Position numbers and translations under genes: made by a program | The notes under the pieces: generated by a model | Databases searched by the model: none | Seen by the model: only the letters and a program-made list of their open reading frames with translations | Told to the model about the DNA's origin: nothing | Shown here: positions 1 to 6,729 of the stretch, one piece after another | Numbering within the stretch: position 1 is the first letter of the stretch | Layout of the letters: every line of letters starts with the position of its first letter | Assembly (NCBI GenBank): GCA_002714565.1 | Contig: PAXU01000087.1 | Location: forward strand, 36,657 to 45,400 | DNA from: Rhodopirellula sp. | Lineage (GTDB): Bacteria > Planctomycetota > Planctomycetia > Pirellulales > Pirellulaceae | Direction of reading: 5' to 3' | Length of the DNA stretch: 8,744 nt

Positions 1-410
<410 letters not shown>

Positions 411-435
411 TCAGCGTTGCATCCGTTCGCTGTTT

Positions 436-450
436 CGCACATCATGTGCG
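436..450. promoter_or_regulatory. Perfect 15-nt dyad upstream of pyrG
   Basis: CGCACAT (436-442) and ATGTGCG (444-450) are perfect inverted repeats around a single central base. The dyad lies 35-49 nt upstream of the pyrG start. It could be an operator for a dimeric repressor or a short hairpin in the pyrG leader. I do not recognise the motif as the site of any known regulator. Confidence 0.4.
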
Positions 451-487
451 TCCATCCATGAATTCCAAGCCTCTAATCATGTTCATT

Positions 488-580
488 TTTCACCGGATTT
501 CAAGACTCAGGAATTATTATTCTCAGATCTTTCCGTCCTTTTTGGGACGAATCGTAATGAGGCTATCTGCTCCGGTGAAA
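488..580. repeat. Long-range inverted repeat with nested hairpin, kdsB-pyrG gap
   Basis: TTTCACCGGA at 488-497 and TCCGGTGAAA at 571-580 form a perfect 10-bp inverted repeat separated by 73 nt. Inside lies a smaller hairpin with CGTCC at 534-538, TTTTTG as loop and GGACG at 545-549. On the minus-strand transcript these could fold into a closed domain between kdsB and pyrG, such as a leader, attenuator or processing element. The right arm falls inside the possible small ORF at 523-627. No riboswitch family is recognised. Confidence 0.4.
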
Positions 581-627
581 GGATGTGCTTTCAGGTTGTT
601 CCATTTTCCCGTAAACCACTGTGACAT
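523..627 (-). CDS. Possible 34-residue small protein downstream of kdsB
   Basis: The minus strand reads ATG at 627-625, one base after the kdsB TAA, through 34 codons to TGA at 525-523. The product begins MSQWFTGKWNNLKAHPF and ends in the basic stretch RPKKDGKI. It has no membrane segment and no motif I recognise. There is no clear ribosome-binding site, so translation would depend on coupling or reinitiation after kdsB. The frame is also open upstream inside kdsB to about 723, which weakens the case for selection on this exact start. It may be chance coding, a true small protein, or the remnant of a longer gene. Confidence 0.25.
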   Translation of the reverse strand: MSQWFTGKWNNLKAHPFTGADSLITIRPKKDGKI

Positions 628-628
628 T

Positions 629-1381
629 TTAGCGATTTCGATATTGGCTGACAAATTCGTCGTAGTCAGCTTGCGTATCAATCCCGATCGCTGTTTCGTT
701 AATAACCCCCACGGAAATTGCATAACCGAGTGATAAAACCCTCAATTGCTCCAGGCTCTCAACCTTCTCATACATAGATTGCGGTAGTTTGGACAGTTGT
801 AAAAGGAAATCACGACGGTAAGCATAGAGTCCAACGTGTTGTAGGAAGACTGGCGGATTTTGTTCTAGTAGCTCATCAGACCACTCTCGTGGGTGAGGGA
901 TTGTGCTGCGACTGAAGTACATCGCCAAGCCATTGGAATCCACTGTCACTTTTACGCATGAAGGATCCTCCAGCTTCTGTTGTGTGCGGATAGGTGTAGC
1001 AAGCGTTGACATTACTGCATCAGGATTTGACTCCAGCAATTCAATCGCCAGATCGATAGCAGTTGCCGAAATGTCAGGCTCATCACCCTGAACATTTACA
1101 ATGATATCCGCCTCCGGAATCGTCGTGGCAGCTTCAGCGACACGGTCAGTACCACTTGGTGCATCTGGATCGGTCATAACTGCATGGCCGCCAAATCCTT
1201 GCACAACCGTCAGGATAGACTGATGGTCGGTTGCGACCAGAACGCCAGTGGGCTTACTTGCCTTTGATGCAGCTTCATACGTGTGTTGGATCAATGGTTT
1301 ACCCGTTTCTGCAAGAAGCAATTTCTCTGGCAACCTGGTCGAGTGAAGTCGAGCGGGTATCACGATATGGCTTTTTGTCAT
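629..1381 (-). CDS. kdsB: CMP-Kdo synthetase (3-deoxy-manno-octulosonate cytidylyltransferase)
   Basis: KdsB activates Kdo with CTP to CMP-Kdo for addition to lipid A, in the cytoplasm. The protein has 250 residues, the normal length. It shows the nucleotide-binding start VIPARLHSTRLPEKLL (7-22, with R11, R16 and K20), SGTDRVAEA (76-84), the metal-binding VNVQGDEPD (95-103), YFSRSTIPHPRE (155-166), VGLYAYRRDFL (183-193), ESLEQLRVL (208-216) and the second metal aspartate in GIDTQADY (233-240). The residue before SGTDR that is often histidine is alanine here (DPDAPSGT). It begins 15 nt after the transporter stop. A TAAGGG ribosome-binding-like sequence overlaps that stop, about 12 nt before the ATG, which suggests translational coupling. 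It precedes pyrG, the CTP source. Its presence implies an outer membrane with Kdo-bearing lipopolysaccharide. Confidence 0.95.
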   Translation of the reverse strand: MTKSHIVIPARLHSTRLPEKLLLAETGKPLIQHTYEAASKASKPTGVLVATDHQSILTVVQGFGGHAVMTDPDAPSGTDRVAEAATTIPEADIIVNVQGDEPDISATAIDLAIELLESNPDAVMSTLATPIRTQQKLEDPSCVKVTVDSNGLAMYFSRSTIPHPREWSDELLEQNPPVFLQHVGLYAYRRDFLLQLSKLPQSMYEKVESLEQLRVLSLGYAISVGVINETAIGIDTQADYDEFVSQYRNR

Positions 1382-1396
1382 GTTCTGGTAATACCC

Positions 1397-3136
1397 TTAC
1401 GCTGCTGGTTGCATAACCCATTGTCCGATGAAGTATGTCAGCAACGGGATGAGTAAAATCGCGACGAGATTCAGCAGGAATCCCGTTCTGACCATTTGCC
1501 TGATCGAAACATGTCCGCTGCCAAACACGATGATGTTTGGGGGGGTAGCTACAGGTAACATAAAGGCACAACTCGCGGCAAGCCCGGCTGGAATGAGCAC
1601 AAGCATCGAGTCGATTTCAACTCCAGAGGTCGCTTCCGCGCCGGCGATGGTTGCAAGCAGGATGGGCATAAACAGCGCAGCTGTGGCGGTATTGCTCGTA
1701 AATTCAGTAAGGAATATCACAACAGTCGTGACTGCGATAATGAGTATCCACGTTGGAGCACCACCGCTGAAGAGTTCTTGTGTCGCGTTGCCGATGAGTT
1801 GATCTAAGCCACTACTTGATACAGCAGCGGCGAGTGAAAGCCCTCCACCAAATAACAACAGAGCCTGCCACGGTAACTTCACGGCCGTTTGCCAATTTAA
1901 CAGCGCCTGACCAGTCCCCGACGGGATCAGGAATAGAACGAGCCCAGCACTGAGTGCGATAATCGTGTCGTCCACCCGCCCAATCAAAGGCACTTGTGCT
2001 ACAAGCCATTCCCAGTTGGTAATCGGAACTCGGAAAATCCAAAATGCGGCGGGCAGAATGAATACGACAAGTACTCGCCACTCTGCTTTATCCATCTTTC
2101 CCAAGTCATGGATCAATTGATCGATGAGATCTTTGCTGCCGTCAATTTGCAGTCCCTGCAGACGAAACAGCAATCGTGTCATGAGCAGCCAGCTTACAAA
2201 CAGAAATATCAGCGACAGTGGTAATCCGAATATCATCCATTGGGCAAAGCTAATATCGTGGCCTTCCTGACTCAGTGTCTCAACGATCAATAAATTGGTG
2301 GGCGTGCCTACAAACGTCGCTAAACCACCGATAGATGCTGAGTATGCAATCCCGAGAAGTAAGCAAGTTGCGAATTGAGCCATTTTCGTAGCATCACTGC
2401 CACGATCTTTCAGAACGGTTGCCACACTTATGGCAATTGGGAGCATCACCAATGTTGAAGCAGTATTGGTAATGAACATGCTGAGTAACGCAGTTGCTAC
2501 CATGAACCCAAGGATAAGACGCATAGGATTGGTGCCGATCAAGCGAATTGTATGCAATGCAATCCGACGGTGCAGGCCCCACTTCTCGATGGATAAGGCT
2601 AGCAGGAAACCACCCATCATCAGAAATACGTATTTATGCGCGTAGGGCCGCGCGGCAAGTTCAAACAGTGAAGTGGTTCCGGTCACAGCCTCGAGCTGTT
2701 CTAGCGTTACATCGATCGGTGGGCCGGTCGAACCATCTGAAATATTACCTTGAGCATTGTCGGCTACTTGGGCAGTTTCTTCAGACAAAGAGATGATAAT
2801 CGCTGATGATAGATGTATTTCCTCAGATCCCTCGACGAATACAACAACTTCCTGCCCGGGGTAAATGGGTTTAGAGGATGCTTCGTGCACGCCAAATAAT
2901 GGAAACAAAACAAGTGGAAGCAAAGATGTAGCGCCAAGTGGAATGGCTTCAGTCATCCACCAAATCCCGATCAGGAGGATAACCGAGGCAGCTGCGGGTG
3001 CTTCAGGAGGTACATCTTCGATTTGCGACAGGCTGAAATAGCAGAATACTGCCAGCAATGGCCCTATCCATCGACCTATTCTGGCAGCAATGGAGGCACT
3101 TTGTACGGCGGAATCGGCGTTTGTTGCGGTGGACAT
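1397..3136 (-). CDS. DASS/SLC13 family anion (probably Na+/dicarboxylate or sulfate) transporter
   Basis: This is an inner-membrane secondary transporter of the divalent anion:sodium symporter family, which moves dicarboxylates, citrate or sulfate, usually with Na+. The 579 residues contain many hydrophobic helices. The two family repeats are visible: TNTAS at 223-227 with GTPTNLL at 277-283, and SNTATAALFMP at 481-491 with VATPPNIIVFGSG at 529-541. EKWGLHRRIAL at 184-194 is also typical. The first Asn-Thr motif is TNT rather than the usual SNT. A soluble insert of about 75 residues (about 84-160) separates the early helices from the re-entrant region. The ATG at 3136 has a weak AAGAAA upstream. 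The gene leads a probable transcription unit with kdsB 15 nt downstream. The substrate cannot be set from sequence. Confidence 0.9.
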   Translation of the reverse strand: MSTATNADSAVQSASIAARIGRWIGPLLAVFCYFSLSQIEDVPPEAPAAASVILLIGIWWMTEAIPLGATSLLPLVLFPLFGVHEASSKPIYPGQEVVVFVEGSEEIHLSSAIIISLSEETAQVADNAQGNISDGSTGPPIDVTLEQLEAVTGTTSLFELAARPYAHKYVFLMMGGFLLALSIEKWGLHRRIALHTIRLIGTNPMRLILGFMVATALLSMFITNTASTLVMLPIAISVATVLKDRGSDATKMAQFATCLLLGIAYSASIGGLATFVGTPTNLLIVETLSQEGHDISFAQWMIFGLPLSLIFLFVSWLLMTRLLFRLQGLQIDGSKDLIDQLIHDLGKMDKAEWRVLVVFILPAAFWIFRVPITNWEWLVAQVPLIGRVDDTIIALSAGLVLFLIPSGTGQALLNWQTAVKLPWQALLLFGGGLSLAAAVSSSGLDQLIGNATQELFSGGAPTWILIIAVTTVVIFLTEFTSNTATAALFMPILLATIAGAEATSGVEIDSMLVLIPAGLAASCAFMLPVATPPNIIVFGSGHVSIRQMVRTGFLLNLVAILLIPLLTYFIGQWVMQPAA

Positions 3137-3216
3137 TTTTCTTGTAAAAACCGGTCGTGATGGATTCTGTGAGGAATCTGTGATCTGCGTGGATAGCCGA
3201 TTTAGTTGTTGTTATG

Positions 3217-3242
3217 GTAAAACAGTGGAATTGCTGTTTTAC
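3217..3242. repeat. Perfect 9-bp inverted repeat (hairpin or operator)
   Basis: GTAAAACAG at 3217-3225 and CTGTTTTAC at 3234-3242 are perfect inverted repeats around the 8-nt spacer TGGAATTG. The repeat sits in the middle of the divergent region, 80 nt from the transporter start and about 100 nt from the propeller start. The spacing suits either an operator for a dimeric regulator or an RNA hairpin. No uridine run follows on the plus strand, so it is not a classical terminator. Confidence 0.5.
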
Positions 3243-3309
3243 ACAGTCATTCCAAAAGAATCGACCTTAGTTAACACCCGTTCACGGTTCAAAACAATCC
3301 TACCCAACA

Positions 3310-3323
3310 TCGCCGGCCGGCGA
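3310..3323. repeat. 14-bp GC-rich perfect palindrome before the propeller gene
   Basis: TCGCCGGCCGGCGA is fully self-complementary and ends 21 nt before the ATG at 3345. Its all-GC core stands out against the surrounding AT-richer sequence. It may be an operator, or in RNA a 5-bp stem with a GGCC loop close to the ribosome-binding site. Confidence 0.5.
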
Positions 3324-3344
3324 ATTAATGTATCGAGAGCACAG

Positions 3345-4583
3345 ATGAGTATGAAATCGCTAAAAATCCTAACCATTACACTGTTTTTGGCAGCTAGCAG
3401 TTTAGAAGCAGCGGATTGGCCAAGTTGGCGCGGTCCAAATCGAAATGATATATCCCAAGAGACGGGATTACTGCAAGTTTGGCCGGAAGGTGGACCAACG
3501 CAGGTTTGGCAATACTCCAATGCAGGTCTTGGATACTCAAGTTTTGCAGTGGCGGACGGTCGTCTATTCACTTTAGGTACACGCGGCGAAGCTGAAATTC
3601 TCCTCGCGATTGACGCCGATTCAGGCAAGGAACTTTGGGCAGTAGAACTGAGCCCAATTCTGTCCAATGGTTGGGGCAATGGTCCTCGAGGTACACCCAC
3701 AGTGGATGGAAACAACGTTTATGCACTAACCGGCCCAGGCACGTTAGTTTGTCTTTCGGTTAAAGATGGCAAACAGGTTTGGACAACATCGATGGATAAA
3801 TTTGGTGGCCGGCGACCAGGTTGGGGTTACACAGAATCTGTGTTAATTGACGGCGATAATGTTATTTGCACACCAGGTGGCGGTCAGGGAACCGTACTTG
3901 CATTGAATAAGAAGACAGGTGCCAAGGTATGGCAAAGTGCTGAATTCACAGACGGCGCCCAGTATGCATCGGTCGTTCCCGTGAATCACGCTGGACAACG
4001 ACAATACATCCAATTGACTCAGCAACATGTTGCTGGAATCGATGCCTCAAGTGGCAAGCTCTTATGGAAATCGCCGTTCCCGGGACGCACGGCGGTTGTT
4101 CCGACTCCGATTTACAGTGATGGCAAAGTCTACGTTACCTCTGGATATGGCGTAGGCTGCAAACTCGTTCAGGTTGGTGCTGATAATGGGGTGCAAGAAG
4201 TTTACTTCAATCAGACGATGAAAAATCATCATGGCGGAGTTCTTCTGAAAGATGGATACCTATATGGCTATTCCGATGGCCCCGGTTGGATCTGCCAGGA
4301 TTTTAAAACTGGTGAAATGATTTGGAATAACAAGACACACGGAAAAGGATCTGTAACCTATGCAGACGGCAAACTCTATTGCGTCGCGGAAGGTGACGGT
4401 TCGGTTGTCTTGGCAGACGCATCACCTGAAGGATGGAAAATCTCAGGTAAATTGACGCTTCCGGCTCAAAGTCAGATTCGAAGCCCACGTGGTCGTGTTT
4501 GGTCTCATCCGGTCGTAGCAAATGGCAAATTGTATCTACGCGACCAGGAGCACATATTCTGTTACGACGTGAAGGCGAAATAG
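3345..4583 (+). CDS. Exported PQQ-like (BamB-type) beta-propeller protein
   Basis: This is a secreted or periplasmic beta-propeller protein of the PQQ-repeat type common in planctomycetes and related phyla. Its ligand and role are unknown. I place the start at ATG 3345 (412 residues): GAGAG lies 5 nt upstream, and residues 1-22 form a signal peptide with a basic start, a hydrophobic core (LKILTITLFLAASSL) and an Ala-rich cleavage region. ATG 3351 is an alternative. The mature start DWPSWRGPNRN is a phylum-typical signature. Blade motifs ending in the docking Trp recur: DADSGKELW (90-98), KDGKQVW (140-146), NKKTGAKVW (188-196), DASSGKLLW (233-241) and FKTGEMIW (320-327). No dehydrogenase active-site motif or haem-binding CxxCH is seen, so enzyme activity is not supported. 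An upstream in-frame extension to 3090 would overlap the divergent transporter and bury the signal peptide, so I rejected it. Confidence 0.88.
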   Translation: MSMKSLKILTITLFLAASSLEAADWPSWRGPNRNDISQETGLLQVWPEGGPTQVWQYSNAGLGYSSFAVADGRLFTLGTRGEAEILLAIDADSGKELWAVELSPILSNGWGNGPRGTPTVDGNNVYALTGPGTLVCLSVKDGKQVWTTSMDKFGGRRPGWGYTESVLIDGDNVICTPGGGQGTVLALNKKTGAKVWQSAEFTDGAQYASVVPVNHAGQRQYIQLTQQHVAGIDASSGKLLWKSPFPGRTAVVPTPIYSDGKVYVTSGYGVGCKLVQVGADNGVQEVYFNQTMKNHHGGVLLKDGYLYGYSDGPGWICQDFKTGEMIWNNKTHGKGSVTYADGKLYCVAEGDGSVVLADASPEGWKISGKLTLPAQSQIRSPRGRVWSHPVVANGKLYLRDQEHIFCYDVKAK

Positions 4584-4633
4584 CGCAGCACACTGAGTTG
4601 TTCCAAACGTCGTTACCGCCGAATTACATGGCG

Positions 4634-4675
4634 AACATGACTGGATTCAAATGAGAATTCAGTAATAATCATGTT
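4634..4675. terminator. Compound stem-loop between the propeller gene and the tRNA
   Basis: An outer stem pairs AACATGA (4634-4640) with TCATGTT (4669-4675). An inner stem pairs CTGGATTC (4641-4648) with GAATTCAG (4655-4662), with one G-T wobble and loop AAATGA. TAATAA (4663-4668) bulges on one side. It lies 51 nt after the propeller stop and 9 nt before the tRNA. It could end the upstream transcript, though only TTT follows and intrinsic termination would be weak, or it could be an operator overlapping the tRNA promoter. Confidence 0.4.
4663..4669 (+). promoter_or_regulatory. Possible -10 element of the tRNA promoter
   Basis: TAATAAT lies 15 nt before the first base of the tRNA and resembles a -10 hexamer. 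A transcript starting near 4676 would leave a short leader for RNase P to remove. The upstream TGACTG (4638-4643) is a poor -35 at long spacing (20 nt or more), so the assignment is tentative. Confidence 0.25.
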
Positions 4676-4684
4676 TCGCATTGC

Positions 4685-4757
<73 letters not shown>

Positions 4758-4779
4758 TTTTTTGATTAAGAAGTCGAGC

Positions 4780-5742
4780 ATGGAATCAGAAAGCAGCAGG
4801 AGCCTGACCACCGCCGATGGACGGCCGATTGAGCCGCTTGATCCTGCGATCCGCACCATTCAGCCGGGCGGTGGAACCTGTATGCGAATCGAATTGGCAT
4901 GGGGTTTCATTCGGCGGGCATATTTGAAGCTCTTCCGACGTGGATATTTGCGGCGTATGGAGGCTTGCCGTCAGGGGGACACAAATCCATGCCCACATGA
5001 CTGTCTTGATCCTCGTGATGTGAAGTTCTATCGAAATCAAGGTGGTTATCACTGGGATCTGAGTGACGACCCTTTTACATGGCGTGACCGTATTCCGTTT
5101 GCACGCGTCGGTTTTGCTGAAATGATCATATTCAGCTTACTGTTTGTCGGTGCGGCTATTGGTCTATGGTTCGTACACCCACTGTTATCCATTGTTCCGG
5201 CACTGCTGGAATTGGAGATTATTTGGTTTTTTAGGGATCCAAAACGTGTGACACCGAGTGAACCAGGCCTGGTGGTTTCGCCGGCGGATGGAAAGATCGA
5301 TGTAATCGAGTATCTCGATCATGACGACGTGATCGGTGGCCCAGCGGTTAAGATTGCTATCTTTCTTTCTGTCTTCAACGTGCATATCAATCGGTTTCCG
5401 GTCGATGCACAAGTGTTCAAGATTTCTCACCGCAAAGGCAAGTTCAAAAGTGCTACGAGTCCGGAGTGTGCTCTCATTAATGAACAACTGGAATTGTTCC
5501 TTGAATCGACCGATGATGCACGTCGTGTCATGCGGTTACGCCAAATCACCGGTGCAATAGCTCGCCGAATTGTCTGCTGGGTCGCTCCGGGAGATTCTCT
5601 TAAGCGTGGCCAACAGCTCGGTATGATTAAGTTGGGATCACGTACTGAGCTAGTCATTCCACAGGAGCAAGGGCTGGAGATCTTAGTGGAGCTTGGTGAC
5701 AAGGTTCAAGCTGGAGAAACCCTGTTCGCCAGGTACGCGTAG
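4780..5742 (+). CDS. psd: Phosphatidylserine decarboxylase proenzyme with long N-terminal extension
   Basis: PSD decarboxylates phosphatidylserine to phosphatidylethanolamine at the inner membrane. The start at ATG 4780 (320 residues) is the first ATG after the tRNA; TTG 4762 abuts the tRNA, and ATG 4882 is a shorter option. The catalytic part starts near residue 104, with hydrophobic stretches at about 112-148, then FFRDPKR (150-156), SPADGKID (167-174), FLSVFNVHINRFP (195-207), ARRIVCW (261-267) and GMIKLGSRTEL (281-291). Self-cleavage between G286 and S287 would create the pyruvoyl group and a 34-residue alpha chain. The layout matches the short archaeal-like PSD-A class, usually about 210-230 residues. 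The first 100 or so residues are extra, with Cys at 34, 63, 71 and 75 including CPHDC. It begins 22 nt after the tRNA and precedes pssA, the preceding step of the pathway. Confidence 0.93.
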   Translation: MESESSRSLTTADGRPIEPLDPAIRTIQPGGGTCMRIELAWGFIRRAYLKLFRRGYLRRMEACRQGDTNPCPHDCLDPRDVKFYRNQGGYHWDLSDDPFTWRDRIPFARVGFAEMIIFSLLFVGAAIGLWFVHPLLSIVPALLELEIIWFFRDPKRVTPSEPGLVVSPADGKIDVIEYLDHDDVIGGPAVKIAIFLSVFNVHINRFPVDAQVFKISHRKGKFKSATSPECALINEQLELFLESTDDARRVMRLRQITGAIARRIVCWVAPGDSLKRGQQLGMIKLGSRTELVIPQEQGLEILVELGDKVQAGETLFARYA

Positions 5743-5750
5743 CCACGCGT
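5735..5750. repeat. ACGCGT pair spanning the psd stop codon
   Basis: ACGCGT occurs at 5735-5740 and 5745-5750 with the 4-nt spacer AGCC, giving a 6-bp hairpin that covers the psd TAG. No uridine run follows, so it is unlikely to terminate transcription before pssA. It may be a short stabilising or coupling hairpin, or chance. Confidence 0.3.
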
Positions 5751-5829
5751 TAAACACATAAGCCATAACCCAGCGCTTTTGTGTAACATATATTGCAGGC
5801 ACTCATTAAAATTGCTTTGAGAAACCGAA

Positions 5830-6723
5830 GTGGCAAACGAATCTAAGAATATGCCGGTACTCCCAACGCTGATGACGTTGGGTAATGCCATTTGCGGCTT
5901 GGCCGCGATTGGCCTTGTAGCGCGCGTGTTGCCGATTCGCGGTCTTGAAGTTGCAGACGCTGCGGCACACGCTCAAAAGGTCACCGAAGCACTTTGGGGC
6001 GCCGGTATTCTCATCTATATCGGAATGCTCTTCGATATGCTTGATGGCCAGGTGGCGCGAGCACTGAATCAGACAAGTCGTTTTGGTGTGCAGCTGGATT
6101 CGTTGTGCGACGTCATTACTTTTGGCGTCGCACCGTCTTTCATCATGCTTGTTTTTGCACTTGAAGTGGATTTTGTGCACTTGCGTGTATTTAACGGTAT
6201 AGCCGGTTTGTTCACGCTTTGCGCTGTCTTGCGTCTTGCACGATACAACGTTGAGGCGGAGGAAGATACCGGCACGGGAATGTACTTCAGTGGTATTCCA
6301 ACTCCGGCTGCTGCAGGCGCTATCGCGGCATTTGCGATTGCTATGCCAAAAATTAATGAGCTGGCGGCTGAAGAATCAACACGGCAATATGGCCAGTGGT
6401 TACTTGAAGGAGTGGCGGTGGGAGTACCAGTGCTCACGTTTATCTTGGCGGCGCTGATGGTTTCCAGATTGCCTTATCCGCATCTAACCAAGTTATTAGT
6501 CAATGCGGCCAAGACGGAGAGTTCGGACAATAAACTCGCTTTCCATCATATTGTGCAAATCATCTTTGCAGTGATCTTGGCACTCATCATGCACGAATTG
6601 GCTATTCCACTATTGTTCTGTTACTACATCCTCGGTGTGCCGATCAACTCACTATTCGGGCGAGTTGTTAAGAAGGATGAATCTCTATCTCAGCAGCACC
6701 AGAATATCGTAGATCACTCTTAG
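5830..6723 (+). CDS. pssA: CDP-diacylglycerol-serine O-phosphatidyltransferase (phosphatidylserine synthase)
   Basis: PssA joins CDP-diacylglycerol and serine to give phosphatidylserine and CMP; Psd, encoded just upstream, decarboxylates it to phosphatidylethanolamine. The 297-residue membrane protein carries the full CDP-alcohol phosphotransferase motif DMLDGQVAR...G...D...D, with D69, D72, G73, A76, R77, G86, D90 and D94. The start PTLMTLGNAICGLAAI (12-27) and SLCDVITFGVAPS (91-103) are typical of the type II (membrane-embedded) synthase. Several hydrophobic helices follow, and the C-terminal tail is hydrophilic. I prefer GTG 5830 because GAGA lies about 7 nt upstream; ATG 5851 (290 residues) is the alternative, with weaker upstream support. 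An 87-nt gap separates it from psd, and no terminator is seen there, so one operon is likely. Its stop is 6 nt from that of the convergent gene. Confidence 0.93.
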   Translation: MANESKNMPVLPTLMTLGNAICGLAAIGLVARVLPIRGLEVADAAAHAQKVTEALWGAGILIYIGMLFDMLDGQVARALNQTSRFGVQLDSLCDVITFGVAPSFIMLVFALEVDFVHLRVFNGIAGLFTLCAVLRLARYNVEAEEDTGTGMYFSGIPTPAAAGAIAAFAIAMPKINELAAEESTRQYGQWLLEGVAVGVPVLTFILAALMVSRLPYPHLTKLLVNAAKTESSDNKLAFHHIVQIIFAVILALIMHELAIPLLFCYYILGVPINSLFGRVVKKDESLSQQHQNIVDHS

Positions 6724-6729
6724 GTGACT

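Larger units (their letters stand above)
3137..3344. promoter_or_regulatory. Divergent intergenic region between the transporter and the propeller gene
   Basis: These 208 nt separate two outward-facing genes, so promoters for both should lie here, but I could not pick a convincing -35/-10 pair in either direction. It contains a 9-bp hairpin (3217-3242), a 14-bp palindrome (3310-3323) and two copies of TCTGTGA spaced 11 bp apart (3166-3172 and 3177-3183). A plus-strand frame is open through this region from 3090, but I read it as accidental. Confidence 0.55.

Noticed and set aside
3090..3344. In-frame N-terminal extension of the propeller protein to ATG 3090
   Set aside because: It overlaps the divergent transporter start, has no recognisable sequence, and would place the clear signal peptide 85 residues inside the protein.
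3239..3715. 158-codon minus-strand frame opposite the propeller gene
   Set aside because: It is antisense to a well-supported gene and shows no recognisable domain.
3345..4583. PQQ-dependent alcohol dehydrogenase
   Set aside because: It is only 412 residues, about five visible blade motifs, without the catalytic motifs or haem site of the quinoprotein dehydrogenases. The sequence fits the BamB-like non-enzymatic class.
4758..4763. Run of six T after the tRNA as an intrinsic terminator
   Set aside because: The only preceding stem is the tRNA itself, and psd starts within 22 nt. It is more likely a processing site than a terminator, though partial termination is possible.
5806..6180. 124-codon minus-strand frame opposite pssA
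   Set aside because: It lies on the opposite strand of the pssA catalytic motif and has a Cys/His/Arg-rich composition typical of shadow frames.
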